Shown in pieces: positions 26,709-36,394 of a DNA stretch of 64,000 nucleotides; position 1 is the stretch's first letter; every line of letters begins with the position of its first letter. Made by a program: the position numbers and the translations under genes. The stretch spans positions 310,001 through 374,000 of the forward strand of contig NZ_JADHDA010000004.1 in assembly GCF_015277735.1 (NCBI RefSeq), in the 5' to 3' direction. The DNA comes from Psychrobacter sp. NG254 (GTDB lineage Bacteria > Pseudomonadota > Gammaproteobacteria > Pseudomonadales > Moraxellaceae). The notes below the pieces were generated by a model. It searched no databases and was not told the origin of the DNA. It saw only the letters and a program-made list of their open reading frames with translations.

Positions 26709-28216
26709 GTTATTTTTTCCCCATCAACGTTCAGGTTGTCAGAATTGAGTCGGTTAAAACCAGCAATAGCCATCTGCTCAATGATGTCTGCAATATCATT
26801 GATTTGGGTATTGGGATTTAGAATGGTGAATTTAAGGCAAAGGCGCTGCTCAAACTGTGTGGTGGCTACATTGGCAATGTTATTGACCAATAATTCTTGT
26901 GCGATGTGGCGATTAAGCTGTGCGAGTTGCTCATCAGATAGCGCGGTATCTTTGGGTGTAAAGTAAAACAAAACACTGCTGATAATGGGCTCATGTACCA
27001 GCACAAAATTTTCATTTGCATCAATCAGCTGTGCCGCCTGCTTAGCAGTATCCAGACAGCTATCAATCAAGGCTGCATAGTCATCCGTTCCCAGTAAGTC
27101 CAGCGCCATCCACAGTTTTAAGGCATCGAATCGGCGTGTGGTCTGTAAAGAGTACGTCACCAAGTTTGGGATATTGTCTTGTTCGTCATCAGCAGAGTTT
27201 AGATACTCGCTATGATGGCGAATGCTCTCAAAATTTCGATTGTCTTGTAAGAGAAAAGCGCCGCAGCTGATCGGCAAGAAGAAATGCTTGTGAAAGTCCA
27301 AGGTAATAGAGTCAGCCTGATTCAGCCCCTCAATCAAGTGTCGATAGCGCTGTGATAATAGCAATGCCCCGCCCCATGCTGCATCGACATGTAGCCATAT
27401 CTGTGCATCACGGCAAATTTTGCCAATAGCCATGAGAGGGTCAATAGCACCCAAATCCGTTGTGCCAGCGGTTGCGATGATAGCCATCACATTGTCAGCA
27501 CCTAGCTTATCTATCTGATGTTGTAAGTCAGACATCAGCATGGCACCTGATGCATCAGTCGCTACTTTAATGACGGAACGTTGACCTAAACCCAATAGCG
27601 CCGCATTTTTTTCGATAGAAAAGTGCGCCTGGTCTGAGCATAGAATACTGCCGCTAGACTGACCCACCAGGCCGTCCTTTTGCACATCAACGCCCTTAGC
27701 CTTATAGAATTGATTGCGTGCCAGCAGTAGACCCATCAGATTACTTTGCGTACCACCACTGGTAAAGACGCCACCAGCGTTACTGCCTGTTTGTTCATCA
27801 AAGAGGGCATCAGAGATGTCATCAAACTGACAACGTTGACACAGCCAATGGATTAAGTCTTTTTCGATATAGGTCGCTGCTGGGCTTTGATTCCACGAGT
27901 CCATACTTTGGTTAGTAGCCGCGATAATCATCTCAGCAATCTGACCAATAACCAGTGTGGGCGGATGTAAGTGGGCTAAGCAATTCGCATTGGCCGTCGA
28001 CACACAACTGGGTAAAAACTTGTTTTGAATATCAGCGAGTATCGTGTCGATGTCTCGGCCTTGCTCACAAATGCTAAAGGTATTGGTCGCTTGCACTTGT
28101 TGCGGCGTGCCGCCCAAGTACACGTTATTGTCGTCTAGCCACTGTTTGATGACAGCGCTGGTTTTTTGCATATGCGTGACATATTGCTCACTGGTTTGCT
28201 GATTTAATAAATGCAA
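26705..28216 (-). CDS. ddc: L-2,4-diaminobutyrate decarboxylase
   Basis: A 503-residue group II PLP decarboxylase that turns 2,4-diaminobutyrate into 1,3-diaminopropane. Visible: HLHPPTLVIGQIAEM, NAGGVFTSGGTQSNLMGLL, HVDAAWGGALLLSQRYRH and the PLP lysine in DFHKHFFLPISCGAF. The gene follows the aminotransferase gene by 114 bases and overlaps the first NIS synthetase gene. This pairing is the hallmark of the rhizobactin 1021 and acinetoferrin pathways and also occurs outside siderophore loci, but here it is inside one operon. Confidence 0.93.
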   Translation of the reverse strand: MHLLNQQTSEQYVTHMQKTSAVIKQWLDDNNVYLGGTPQQVQATNTFSICEQGRDIDTILADIQNKFLPSCVSTANANCLAHLHPPTLVIGQIAEMIIAATNQSMDSWNQSPAATYIEKDLIHWLCQRCQFDDISDALFDEQTGSNAGGVFTSGGTQSNLMGLLLARNQFYKAKGVDVQKDGLVGQSSGSILCSDQAHFSIEKNAALLGLGQRSVIKVATDASGAMLMSDLQHQIDKLGADNVMAIIATAGTTDLGAIDPLMAIGKICRDAQIWLHVDAAWGGALLLSQRYRHLIEGLNQADSITLDFHKHFFLPISCGAFLLQDNRNFESIRHHSEYLNSADDEQDNIPNLVTYSLQTTRRFDALKLWMALDLLGTDDYAALIDSCLDTAKQAAQLIDANENFVLVHEPIISSVLFYFTPKDTALSDEQLAQLNRHIAQELLVNNIANVATTQFEQRLCLKFTILNPNTQINDIADIIEQMAIAGFNRLNSDNLNVDGEKIT

Positions 28217-28330
28217 AATGTCCTCACTTGTTTATTCTACGATGGTATAAATCGCAAATAAGTGACTTATTATTAGAGTAGTTATCAGAGTTTTTATAAA
28301 TGTGTGAATCATGCTAAAGCGCTGGCAAGA

Positions 28331-29680
28331 CTATTGATTGTCTTCTAGCGCCATATCAAGTCTTTGGAGGACTTGCTGTAGCTCATCTTTGGTTATATTG
28401 AGTGGCGGTAATAATCGCAGTACTGTGCCACCGCGACCGCCCTTTTCAATCACCAATCCATGCTTAAAACACGCTTGTTGGATTTTGGCAGCCACATCGC
28501 TGTCTGCTGGATAGCTACCATCATTTTGCTTAGGTAGGCTGGGATTGATAATCTCTATGCCAATCATGAGACCACGCCCTCTGACTTGACCCATTTTTGG
28601 ATAGCGCTGTTGGCGTATTTTTAGCTGCGCCATAAACCACGCGCCTATTTCTAAAACATAGTCAGCAACGTTATTGTCTTTTAAGTAATTAAGGGTGGCA
28701 AGGCCAGTCGCCATCGCCAATTGATTGCCTCTAAACGTGCCAGAATGATTGCCTGCCTGCCATACATCATATTGTTTTTTGATACCCAATACCGCAAGTG
28801 GTAGTCCACCACCGATTGCCTTTGACATCACAATCATATCGGGATCGATATCCGCATATTGATAAGCGAACCAACGTCCTGTACGGCAAAATCCTGTTTG
28901 CACTTCATCGATAATCAGCATAATGCCCAGCTCTTTTGTCACTCGGCGCACATGCTTCAGCCATTCTATGGGCGCAGGGTTGACACCGCCTTCCCCTTGT
29001 ATGACTTCTAAAATGACTGCGGCTGGTTTTACCACACCGCTCTCTACATCTTTTAGGAAGTTTTCAAAGTAGCGCATATGGGCATGGATGCTTTGCTCAA
29101 AAGGTAAGCCAAATGCGCAGCGATACATATTGGGATAAGGTAAGAATTGCACCGAGTTCATCAGGCCTTCGATACCTTGTTTAGGTGCCAAGTTCCCTGT
29201 CACAGCCAAAGCGCCATGCGTCATGCCATGATAGCCACCACTGAAGCTAACCACGCCTGAACGCCCCGTGACTTGTTTGGCCAATTTAATAGCCGCTTCT
29301 ACCGCATCAGCACCCGTCGGGCCACAAAACTGCAAGCAATACTCATCGCTATTGGTAGCAAGCAATTTATACATGAACTCGCTAAATTTGTCTTTTAACG
29401 GTGTGGTAATGTCCAATGTATGCATCGGTAGGTTGCTGTCCAATAGCGCTTTGATGCTTTCTGTGACTACGGGATGGTTGTGTCCAAGTGCCAGCGTGCC
29501 AGCACCTGATAGGCAGTCGATATACTCATTACCTTCAACATCAGTAATCCACGCCCCTTTGGCTGATTGAATCGCAAAAGGTAGCTTACGTGGATAACTA
29601 CGAACCTTCGATTCAAATTGTTCTTGACGGTGTAAGTAGCATTCGTTATCAAGTGGTTCGTCTAAAAGGATCGTGTCCAT
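28331..29680 (-). CDS. dat: diaminobutyrate-2-oxoglutarate aminotransferase
   Basis: A 449-residue class III aminotransferase, first gene of the siderophore operon. It makes L-2,4-diaminobutyrate from aspartate semialdehyde with glutamate as donor. Seen: [61 protein letters not shown] and the PLP lysine in [14 protein letters not shown] precedes the ATG at 29680. A strong Fur box lies about 90 bases upstream. Confidence 0.93.
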   Translation of the reverse strand: MDTILLDEPLDNECYLHRQEQFESKVRSYPRKLPFAIQSAKGAWITDVEGNEYIDCLSGAGTLALGHNHPVVTESIKALLDSNLPMHTLDITTPLKDKFSEFMYKLLATNSDEYCLQFCGPTGADAVEAAIKLAKQVTGRSGVVSFSGGYHGMTHGALAVTGNLAPKQGIEGLMNSVQFLPYPNMYRCAFGLPFEQSIHAHMRYFENFLKDVESGVVKPAAVILEVIQGEGGVNPAPIEWLKHVRRVTKELGIMLIIDEVQTGFCRTGRWFAYQYADIDPDMIVMSKAIGGGLPLAVLGIKKQYDVWQAGNHSGTFRGNQLAMATGLATLNYLKDNNVADYVLEIGAWFMAQLKIRQQRYPKMGQVRGRGLMIGIEIINPSLPKQNDGSYPADSDVAAKIQQACFKHGLVIEKGGRGGTVLRLLPPLNITKDELQQVLQRLDMALEDNQ

Positions 29681-29770
29681 AGCTTCAGCCTTGTTATTGT
29701 CAGTCGTCTTGGATAAACATTAAAAAGTAATAGTTGGTACTCACTTCATAAAGCACCACTCATTTATATT

Positions 29771-29799
29771 GAATGATAATGTAAATGATAATCATTATC
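29771..29799 (-). promoter_or_regulatory. double Fur box before dat
   Basis: GTAAATGATAATCATTATC (29781-29799) matches the 19-base Fur consensus at 17 positions, and an overlapping GAATGATAAT half-site array begins at 29771. This is the strongest Fur site in the window and heads the siderophore biosynthesis operon. Confidence 0.92.
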
Positions 29800-29968
29800 T
29801 TTTATGGAGCGTAGTATCTACTAGCAATGATTGACTGTCAACCCAGTATGCGAATTTTTCGGTAGATGAACACGATAAAGAGAGCTGTTAGCGTGAAGTT
29901 CAGCATGATGAATTAAAGATGAAGGAAACCATCACAGACCACTAACCAGTCAGTGACGCACAGCTACC

Positions 29969-29999
29969 CAGCACAGATAGTTTTGGATTATCTGTGCTG
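29969..29999 (-). terminator. hairpin after fhuB
   Basis: CAGCACAGATA (29969-29979) pairs perfectly with TATCTGTGCTG (29989-29999). It lies 39 bases after the fhuB stop on the minus strand. No strong T run follows, so terminator function is likely but not certain. Confidence 0.5.
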
Positions 30000-30037
30000 A
30001 CTTATATCGTTGATTAATAGCTATATAAAGACAGCAG

Positions 30038-32209
30038 CTATCTACTCACTGTGGCTGGTACCTTACGAATGAGCCATAAGAAGTAGCCACCACCGATAAT
30101 CGCTGCAATCGTGCCCGCAGGCAGCTCATAAGGGAAAATAACATAACGGCCAATCCAATCTGCTATCACCATCACCCCTGCCCCTAAGAGGGCAGCTAAT
30201 GGCAATTGGCGTTCAAGCTTTACAGCACCTAGCGAAGTAGCCAAATGTGGCACCATTAAACCAACAAAGCTCAATGGACCAACGGCAAGCGTGCTGGCTG
30301 TACTAAGCGCTGCTACTAGTGCCAGTAGTGACAAGGTAACGGGCGTAACTGCCACACCTAGGTTACGCGCCACACCTGTACCTAAGCCAAGGACGCGCAA
30401 GGGTTTTATCAGCAGTAGACTGAGTATAAATAAGATAGCGGCAATACCAATGAGATACCATACCGTACTGGGCTGGGCGCTATAAGTTGTCCCTGACAGC
30501 CAGCTGAGCATAGCTTCTAAACGCGGGTCTCCTGAGAGCTTGACCATATGCATCACCCCGTCCATCATGGCGGCAATACCTATACCTACTAACAATAAAT
30601 AACCTGAGCTGACCCTACGTGCTAGCCAAATAATCAATAGCAGAACAGCCATCGCACCTGAGAGTCCTGAAATCAGCAACGTTCCTGCTCCAGCAGATAG
30701 CCCTAAACTTGGTAATAATAAAAACCCTAAAATCACCCCGAGTGCTGCGCCTGAACTGACCCCCAACACCTCAGGACTGGCCATAGGATTACGCGTTAAT
30801 GTTTGTAGTAGTACACCGGCGACTGCCAGCATCAAGCCTGTGGCCGCAGCGCTCAAACTACGAGGCAAGCGGTACTGCTGCGTGAGCGCCCAGTCCGTAC
30901 TGAGCACCCAACCATTGATATCTTGCACAAACAGACAAGCCAGCATGATGACAGCGAGCACGCCAGCGCCCCATCGCCAAAATGCAATGGATGTATGTTT
31001 ACCTGTAAGCATCGGCGTCACTGTCTCTATCCGCGCGCGGCGCTGACGCAAAATTAGCCAAATAATCAATGGTGCACCCAAGATACCTGTCATGGCACCA
31101 GCTGGAATCTGCATATCAAGTATCGGCTCAAGCAGTAACGCGACATTACTGGTTAATAACAACAGCAGCGCTCCCAACCCAAAGGCAGTGGCCAAACGCT
31201 TACCAATCGCAGAGATGCCCAGCGCATTGACCAAACTTGCCGCACCAAGACCAATAAAACCAATTAAACCAACTTCACTAATCACTAAGGCGGTCACAAC
31301 GGCGACAACCAATACAACAAGTGCGCGAATGCCATTAATAGGCACACCCAGACGTTTTGCCTGCGTGTCATCTAAGCTCATCAGCGTTAATGGCTTTAGT
31401 AATGGCAGACATACAACCGCCATCAAAATAGCAGTGATGACTAGCGCGATACTGGTATGCCAGCTGTTTTGTGCCAAAAACCCAGCCGCCCATGACAGCA
31501 TGCCATTGCTACGCTCAGCAAAAAATAGCACCAGTACATTGGCCACTGCGGCCAGCAAAATATTGACCACCAAACCGGCCAATATCAAAATCAATGGATT
31601 AAATCTACTGGGTGCTGATAAGGCAAATACCAGACCCATACTGATGATAGCCCCTACAAAGGCCACATAAAGTCCGCCATAAATAGCCAAGCTTGGCAAA
31701 AATAACGTGACGATAAGTATAGCCAACTGTGCACCCACGCCCACACCTAGCGTCGTATCGGATGCTAAGGGATTTTTTACCAATTGCTGCAGTAGAATAC
31801 TGACCACGCCTAATAGCCCGCCAGCCAACAACGCCACTACGCTCGTTGCCACTATATGTAGCTGTACCGCCATACTGGCAATATCCAACTGCGAGCTTGG
31901 TATGAGCAAATCACTAATTGGGCGTGTCCACTGCTGATCTAGCAGTACCCAACTGCTCCATAATGACAAGGCCGCTAGTCCGATGAGCATGGTCCATAGT
32001 CGCCAAGACATACTGGCAAACAAAGAAGTCTGGGAATTGGGTTGATTGGGTGGCAGATTCAACGGCAGCGATGACTGTTTTGATGACGTCAATGAAGATG
32101 ACGACGATAATGGTTTTGGAGTCGTTACGGTTTCAGAAGCTGATGTCATCGTATGAGCACTATCGGTGTTATTGTTGTGGTTGTTGTGAGTATTTGCATT
32201 GGCGCTCAT
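30038..32209 (-). CDS. fhuB: fused two-domain FecCD permease for ferric hydroxamate (FhuB-like)
   Basis: The 723-residue protein carries two BtuC/FecCD permease halves in one chain (about 85-390 and 410-715), as in E. coli FhuB, giving around twenty helices. The first 70 residues are a Ser/Asn-rich hydrophilic extension. Each half has the family blocks: GVVSILLQQLVKNPLASDTT and GVLLQTLTRNPMASPEVLGV. The start overlaps the FhuD-like gene by four bases, with GGGG before it. It transports the iron complex through the inner membrane with the adjacent ATPase. Confidence 0.9.
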   Translation of the reverse strand: MSANANTHNNHNNNTDSAHTMTSASETVTTPKPLSSSSSLTSSKQSSLPLNLPPNQPNSQTSLFASMSWRLWTMLIGLAALSLWSSWVLLDQQWTRPISDLLIPSSQLDIASMAVQLHIVATSVVALLAGGLLGVVSILLQQLVKNPLASDTTLGVGVGAQLAILIVTLFLPSLAIYGGLYVAFVGAIISMGLVFALSAPSRFNPLILILAGLVVNILLAAVANVLVLFFAERSNGMLSWAAGFLAQNSWHTSIALVITAILMAVVCLPLLKPLTLMSLDDTQAKRLGVPINGIRALVVLVVAVVTALVISEVGLIGFIGLGAASLVNALGISAIGKRLATAFGLGALLLLLTSNVALLLEPILDMQIPAGAMTGILGAPLIIWLILRQRRARIETVTPMLTGKHTSIAFWRWGAGVLAVIMLACLFVQDINGWVLSTDWALTQQYRLPRSLSAAATGLMLAVAGVLLQTLTRNPMASPEVLGVSSGAALGVILGFLLLPSLGLSAGAGTLLISGLSGAMAVLLLIIWLARRVSSGYLLLVGIGIAAMMDGVMHMVKLSGDPRLEAMLSWLSGTTYSAQPSTVWYLIGIAAILFILSLLLIKPLRVLGLGTGVARNLGVAVTPVTLSLLALVAALSTASTLAVGPLSFVGLMVPHLATSLGAVKLERQLPLAALLGAGVMVIADWIGRYVIFPYELPAGTIAAIIGGGYFLWLIRKVPATVSR

Positions 32210-33198
32210 AGTACATCCCCGCCTTTTAATGAAACGTCTGACAAGTTATTTGCTAGGCTTACCAATGACGACATACCGCCATAAATCCATACTGGTGGTA
32301 ACTCACCCACACAGCGGGTATTGCCATAACCTAAACGCTGCCAAATAAGGCTGTCATCAATTTCAGCTCTAGTGATTGGACTGAGTGGATCGATAATTAA
32401 TAAACAAGTCTCATCATCTAATTGCGCCAAATCTCCCATTCGTATCGGCACAAATCCCCAATTATTGCCTTTGCCCAATACCACAAGCTCTTTACCCATC
32501 TGCTCTAACGTAGGTTGAAACAAGCTGTTTGCCACATACATACGCATGTTATTAGCATCCGCAAACTGCACCACCGCAAACTTTTTGACTCTTGGATAGC
32601 GCTGCTGCAATTGCTGACTGGCCAGCTGTATGTCTTTTTGACTTTGTACAATATAGTCCTCAGCCATCTTTGGGTTATCGATCAGCATGCCAAGCTTCCG
32701 CGTTGGTTCGGTATAGTCAGCCCACGTTGCTGTCTCTCCTTTTGCCGCAGACATCACAGATTCTGCAGGTACATCACCATATAAGTTACGTGCATGCTCA
32801 TAAAAGTAATTGTCTATAACCATATCAACAGGCAGTTGGGCGATTAGCTCAGCGTTGGGCTGATAGCGGATACCCAAATCTACGGTTGATGATGGCAGTT
32901 TGGGACTACCAACCCATCTGTCCCAAACCCTTATATCACCTGTCGCAATTGGTGCATGCCCCATCGCTGTCAAAGTCGCCGCATTGCCCCAGTCAGGAGA
33001 GGCGATATTCATCCTATCTCTATCACTGTTTTCTGCTGCTGAGGTAGTGCTTGATGGTAATTCATCGAGCTGATCGGTACTGTTTTGTGTGGACGTCTGG
33101 TTATTACAGGCCGTCAATACCAAGCACAATGAGAGCGCGAACCATTTCAGTGTTGTCAATGACGTCGATGATTGTTCTGTATAAAAAATGGGAGGCAT
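32206..33198 (-). CDS. fhuD: ferric siderophore-binding lipoprotein (FhuD-like)
   Basis: The 330-residue product has a lipobox LTAC with Cys31, then a class III periplasmic binding fold: DWGNAATLTAMGHAPIATGD, a VDLGIRYQPNAELIAQLPVD region and a C-terminal VWIYGGMSSLVSLANNLSD. Being a lipoprotein it would be tethered to the inner membrane, differing from soluble E. coli FhuD. It lies between the ATPase and the permease genes, the same order as fhuC-fhuD-fhuB. Ligand: probably the hydroxamate made by the neighbouring genes. Confidence 0.85.
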   Translation of the reverse strand: MPPIFYTEQSSTSLTTLKWFALSLCLVLTACNNQTSTQNSTDQLDELPSSTTSAAENSDRDRMNIASPDWGNAATLTAMGHAPIATGDIRVWDRWVGSPKLPSSTVDLGIRYQPNAELIAQLPVDMVIDNYFYEHARNLYGDVPAESVMSAAKGETATWADYTEPTRKLGMLIDNPKMAEDYIVQSQKDIQLASQQLQQRYPRVKKFAVVQFADANNMRMYVANSLFQPTLEQMGKELVVLGKGNNWGFVPIRMGDLAQLDDETCLLIIDPLSPITRAEIDDSLIWQRLGYGNTRCVGELPPVWIYGGMSSLVSLANNLSDVSLKGGDVL

Positions 33199-33249
33199 AG
33201 AAGCATATCTTTGTAGGCGAATTAAAAAAAAGGGAGCAGAAACTAGAGG

Positions 33250-34026
33250 TTAAGCGACTGCGACAGGCTGTCCAGTAATGGGGTGACTGAGCAGCTGCAT
33301 ATCGACATTAAAGATATCGCGTAGCACGGTAGGTTGCATGGTACTGGCGATATCACCGTTGTGACATATTTGACCATTTTTCAGGGCGATGATTCGATCG
33401 GCATACTGCGCGGCCAAATTGATATCATGGATAATAATCACCACGCTCAAGCCTTGCTCATCCACCAAACGACGAATAAGCTGAATGACCTCGATTTGAT
33501 AATGCATATCAAGGGCAGCAAGTGGCTCATCGAGCAATAGGTAACGGGTATCCTGTGCCAGACACATCGCGAGCCAAGCACGAGCGCGCTCACCGCCTGA
33601 TAGTGTGGCCGTGATCCGATCAGCAAACGCTTCAGTTTGAGTCAATTTTAATGCTTGCGCGACTTTTTCTTTATCTATTTGAGTTGGCTTTTGTAGCCAT
33701 TTCTGATGTGGGTAGCGTCCTAACATGACCAGCTCACGCACCGTGAATCCAGCAGCTTCAGGTAATTGCTGCGGTAGATATGCCATCTGCCGTGCCAATT
33801 CCTTGCTGCCGTAATCATTAATACTGCGCTTGTCTAATGTGACATCGCCACTACTACTTGCCATCTCGCCTGCCAATGCTTTAATCAAGGTCGACTTACC
33901 AGATCCATTATGCCCAACCAAAGCCACTAATTGATTGGTATCAATATCACAGCTCACATTGTCTAATAGAGTATTTCCTTGACGGCTGATGGTCAGCTGG
34001 TTTGCACGTAGCATATAAGCACTCAT
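33250..34026 (-). CDS. fhuC: ferric hydroxamate ABC transporter ATPase (FhuC-like)
   Basis: A 258-residue ATPase with Walker A GHNGSGKST, a Q-loop near AYLPQQLPEAAGFTV, signature LSGGERARAWLA and Walker B YLLLDEPLAALD followed by the switch histidine in VIIIHDINLAAQYADRI. It is the first gene of the fhuCDB unit, read from the shared Fur box at 34114-34132. It drives import through the FhuB-like permease. Confidence 0.92.
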   Translation of the reverse strand: MSAYMLRANQLTISRQGNTLLDNVSCDIDTNQLVALVGHNGSGKSTLIKALAGEMASSSGDVTLDKRSINDYGSKELARQMAYLPQQLPEAAGFTVRELVMLGRYPHQKWLQKPTQIDKEKVAQALKLTQTEAFADRITATLSGGERARAWLAMCLAQDTRYLLLDEPLAALDMHYQIEVIQLIRRLVDEQGLSVVIIIHDINLAAQYADRIIALKNGQICHNGDIASTMQPTVLRDIFNVDMQLLSHPITGQPVAVA

Positions 34027-34113
34027 TTTTGATAAAAATTGAAGAAAGTAGGGTCGATGGCAATCGCTTTATTAAAGCCAAAACGACAATAAAAGTTGAT
34101 TTTACTCGTAAAC

Positions 34114-34132
34114 GATAATAAAAACAATTATC
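34114..34132. promoter_or_regulatory. shared Fur box between fhuC and the siderophore-interacting protein
   Basis: GATAATAAAAACAATTATC matches 15 of 19 bases of the Fur consensus, including both complete outer GATAAT/ATTATC arms. It lies between the two divergent genes, 88 bases before the fhuC ATG and 45 bases before the other ATG, so it can repress both. Confidence 0.88.
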
Positions 34133-34176
34133 ATTAACTACAATAGAAGGCTCCACTTCTCAACTTACTGTTCTTT

Positions 34177-35496
34177 ATGAGTATTAAAATGGCCAATATC
34201 CTCTTACCTACTGAAAACCTCCTTTATAAGCAAAACAATTCATATACTCTATTGGATACCCCTGAAATAGACGACATCATCGCTCATATCAATGAAGAGC
34301 ATCTTGATGAGCTGCTTGGATTTTTGAGTGCATTTACCTCTATATCTACAGCCGAATTAAATCACGTAGATGCAAAAATTACAGCGATCTACGCTGAAGG
34401 TATCGCATTACAAACATACCCAAAACACCTAGAGCGACCGCTAGCCTCTCAAGATAACAACCTGTGTGACCAAGCTTTCTTTATTACTTTTGTCGCACCC
34501 ATTACCCATCCTGATGACTTACAAACCCAATATATTTTGCTCAAACAAAGAGCAGACAAAAAGCTGGGCAAAAAAACCATCAAACTGACCAAGCAAGTAT
34601 TTGATGTGCAAAACAGTTATAACATCAGCAAAAATATGCTGCGCCTTGAGTTGAGTATGCCGTCATTAAATGACGTTCAATTAAGAAATACTAACGGCGC
34701 ACTAAGCGCAATGTCAGTACCTATCAACGAAGCGGGTTACGCGTACTTGTTTGATTTAGAGCACAATGCGACAACGAAGGTATTGATGACTGATAGCATT
34801 GATGACAATAAAGCGGATGACGATGCAGTTAATGACAGTGAAAAAGATAACGTACGCCCTACTCGTCCTCACTGTTATTACACGCTAAGAAAAGCATGGC
34901 ATACCGATGATGGTATACGAGCATGGGTAGATGTTTTTTTACATGGAGATACGCCGGGTGGCAACTGGGCTCAGTCGCTACAAGCAGGCGATACCATAGT
35001 GACCAAACGGGAGTTTCCTGAAAAGGTTGAGCACTTAAGAGATGGTCAAGCGGTACTGATTGTCGATGAGACATCAATGCCGACAGCTGCACGACTGCTG
35101 GAGCTATGGAATAACCCTAAGCCACCACTAATCATTTGTGTCACGCAGGACATAGCCGATCAGAGCTATTTTGATGACGTTAAAATGCGCAGTCGCGTTA
35201 GTAGTAACGACTGTCTTGAAGGTGCTGATAGGATTCAAGGTATGAAAAACTGCGTTCCTGATGCCGTGACCGTACTACACATAACTGCAAACCAAATAAC
35301 CTTAGGGCAAGATTTGGCCACAGTGATTGATGACAAACTGAGTGATTATGTGAGCCGGCATGCTATACAGATTGATAAGGTGTGGGGTGCACTAGAGGCT
35401 AGTACTGTCAAGGCCGTTCGAGATAAGCTAAGAGCGCGGTTTGATTTGAGCCGAGCGGATGTCATCATTAAGGCATACTGGCGGCATACGGCCTAG
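34177..35496 (+). CDS. siderophore-interacting protein (ferric-siderophore reductase) with DUF2470-like N-terminus
   Basis: A 439-residue cytosolic protein. The C-terminal two thirds are a SIP/ViuB-type FAD reductase: HCYYTLRKAW (flavin loop), DVFLHGDTPGGNWAQSLQ, DETSMPTAARLLEL and the family end VWGALEASTVKAV..AYWRHTA. The first 110 residues contain DIIAHINEEHLDELLGFLSA, which resembles the HxNxDH start of DUF2470 domains; normal SIPs are about 260-290 residues. There is also an acidic linker (about 212-228). It would free iron from the imported complex. It is divergent from fhuC with a shared Fur box. Confidence 0.85.
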   Translation: MSIKMANILLPTENLLYKQNNSYTLLDTPEIDDIIAHINEEHLDELLGFLSAFTSISTAELNHVDAKITAIYAEGIALQTYPKHLERPLASQDNNLCDQAFFITFVAPITHPDDLQTQYILLKQRADKKLGKKTIKLTKQVFDVQNSYNISKNMLRLELSMPSLNDVQLRNTNGALSAMSVPINEAGYAYLFDLEHNATTKVLMTDSIDDNKADDDAVNDSEKDNVRPTRPHCYYTLRKAWHTDDGIRAWVDVFLHGDTPGGNWAQSLQAGDTIVTKREFPEKVEHLRDGQAVLIVDETSMPTAARLLELWNNPKPPLIICVTQDIADQSYFDDVKMRSRVSSNDCLEGADRIQGMKNCVPDAVTVLHITANQITLGQDLATVIDDKLSDYVSRHAIQIDKVWGALEASTVKAVRDKLRARFDLSRADVIIKAYWRHTA

Positions 35497-35680
35497 ATTT
35501 GCCGATTGGTTTTCTACAGCGTTTGAGATGGGTATCTTGATCAGCAATAAAGATACCCAGCAGTTGAGCGATAGCGTACTTATCGGTCAACTGTCCGTGG
35601 CATTAACGCACAAATTTGAGCCTATAATTTTTAGCGTGTGAATAAAAGATCTCATGCTAAATTGAGCGGTGGGCTGAGCA

Positions 35681-36394
35681 TTAAACCCAACCATCTTCCA
35701 ATAGATGCTCAGTATTACTGATTTTGAAACCGTTGCATAAGTCATAAAACGTCATCGGATCTTCAATATTTTCGAGCAACTCTCGTTTATGCAGCGCCAC
35801 AAATAACGCTAACGCATACGCCGCACTATGGATGGACTTTTTAGGATTGAAGGTGATATCAGTGAACCCTTGATATTGAATCACTTCCTCATGTAGCTGA
35901 GGGTTTTGCTTTAGAGCATTCACGTACAGCCAGTCATAAAACGTGGTCAATGGCTCTACGCCCCACTCCATACCAAAATAATTATAACCAATGAGCTCGC
36001 CTGAGGTCGTGAGTCGCTCATCTTTGCGGGCTTGTCTTGGCGCTACTGTCAACAAATCAAGGTAAGGACCACCATCTTCAAAGATCATGCTGGCTTGAAA
36101 GGCATTTTCGACACTGTATGGATTGCCATCATGCTCATCCGTAATCTGTAAGCTGAACGGGCTTAGCGGAAAACTTAGCTTATTGCCAGACTTGCTAGAG
36201 AGCTCGAGTACTTGCTTAAATCCATACTTTTTGCGAATGACTTGTTGTAGGTCATTGATGGACTTTTTCTTTTGTCTGCTCGCAAACCCCACATGCCGCT
36301 CAAACATAACCATATCCGTTTTTACCAAATTGTCACTGTTGACTTTCGGCATGAATACGGGTCTTTGTTCTATAGTATTTGGTACTTCTTCCAT
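35681..36394 (-). CDS. NADAR-type protein (DarT1-associated NADAR antitoxin family), orphan
   Basis: The ATG at 36394 with AAGG nine bases upstream is preferred to a TTG 21 bases earlier; 237 residues. The pattern RPVFMPK.., VGFASRQKKKSINDL, LELSSKSGNKL, NAFQASMIFEDGGPYLDLL, RKDERLTTSGEL, TTFYDWLYVNAL and FTDITFNPKKSIHS is that of the NADAR antitoxins found with DarT1 DNA ADP-ribosyltransferases. Such NADARs remove ADP-ribose from guanine in DNA. No DarT toxin frame is adjacent on either side, so here it stands alone. It could protect against a toxin encoded elsewhere or by an invader. Confidence 0.75.
   Translation of the reverse strand: MEEVPNTIEQRPVFMPKVNSDNLVKTDMVMFERHVGFASRQKKKSINDLQQVIRKKYGFKQVLELSSKSGNKLSFPLSPFSLQITDEHDGNPYSVENAFQASMIFEDGGPYLDLLTVAPRQARKDERLTTSGELIGYNYFGMEWGVEPLTTFYDWLYVNALKQNPQLHEEVIQYQGFTDITFNPKKSIHSAAYALALFVALHKRELLENIEDPMTFYDLCNGFKISNTEHLLEDGWV

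Noticed and set aside
31092..31670. 192-codon open frame antisense to fhuB
   Set aside because: Lies wholly inside the FecCD permease gene, composition mirrors the antisense of hydrophobic codons, no ribosome-binding site.
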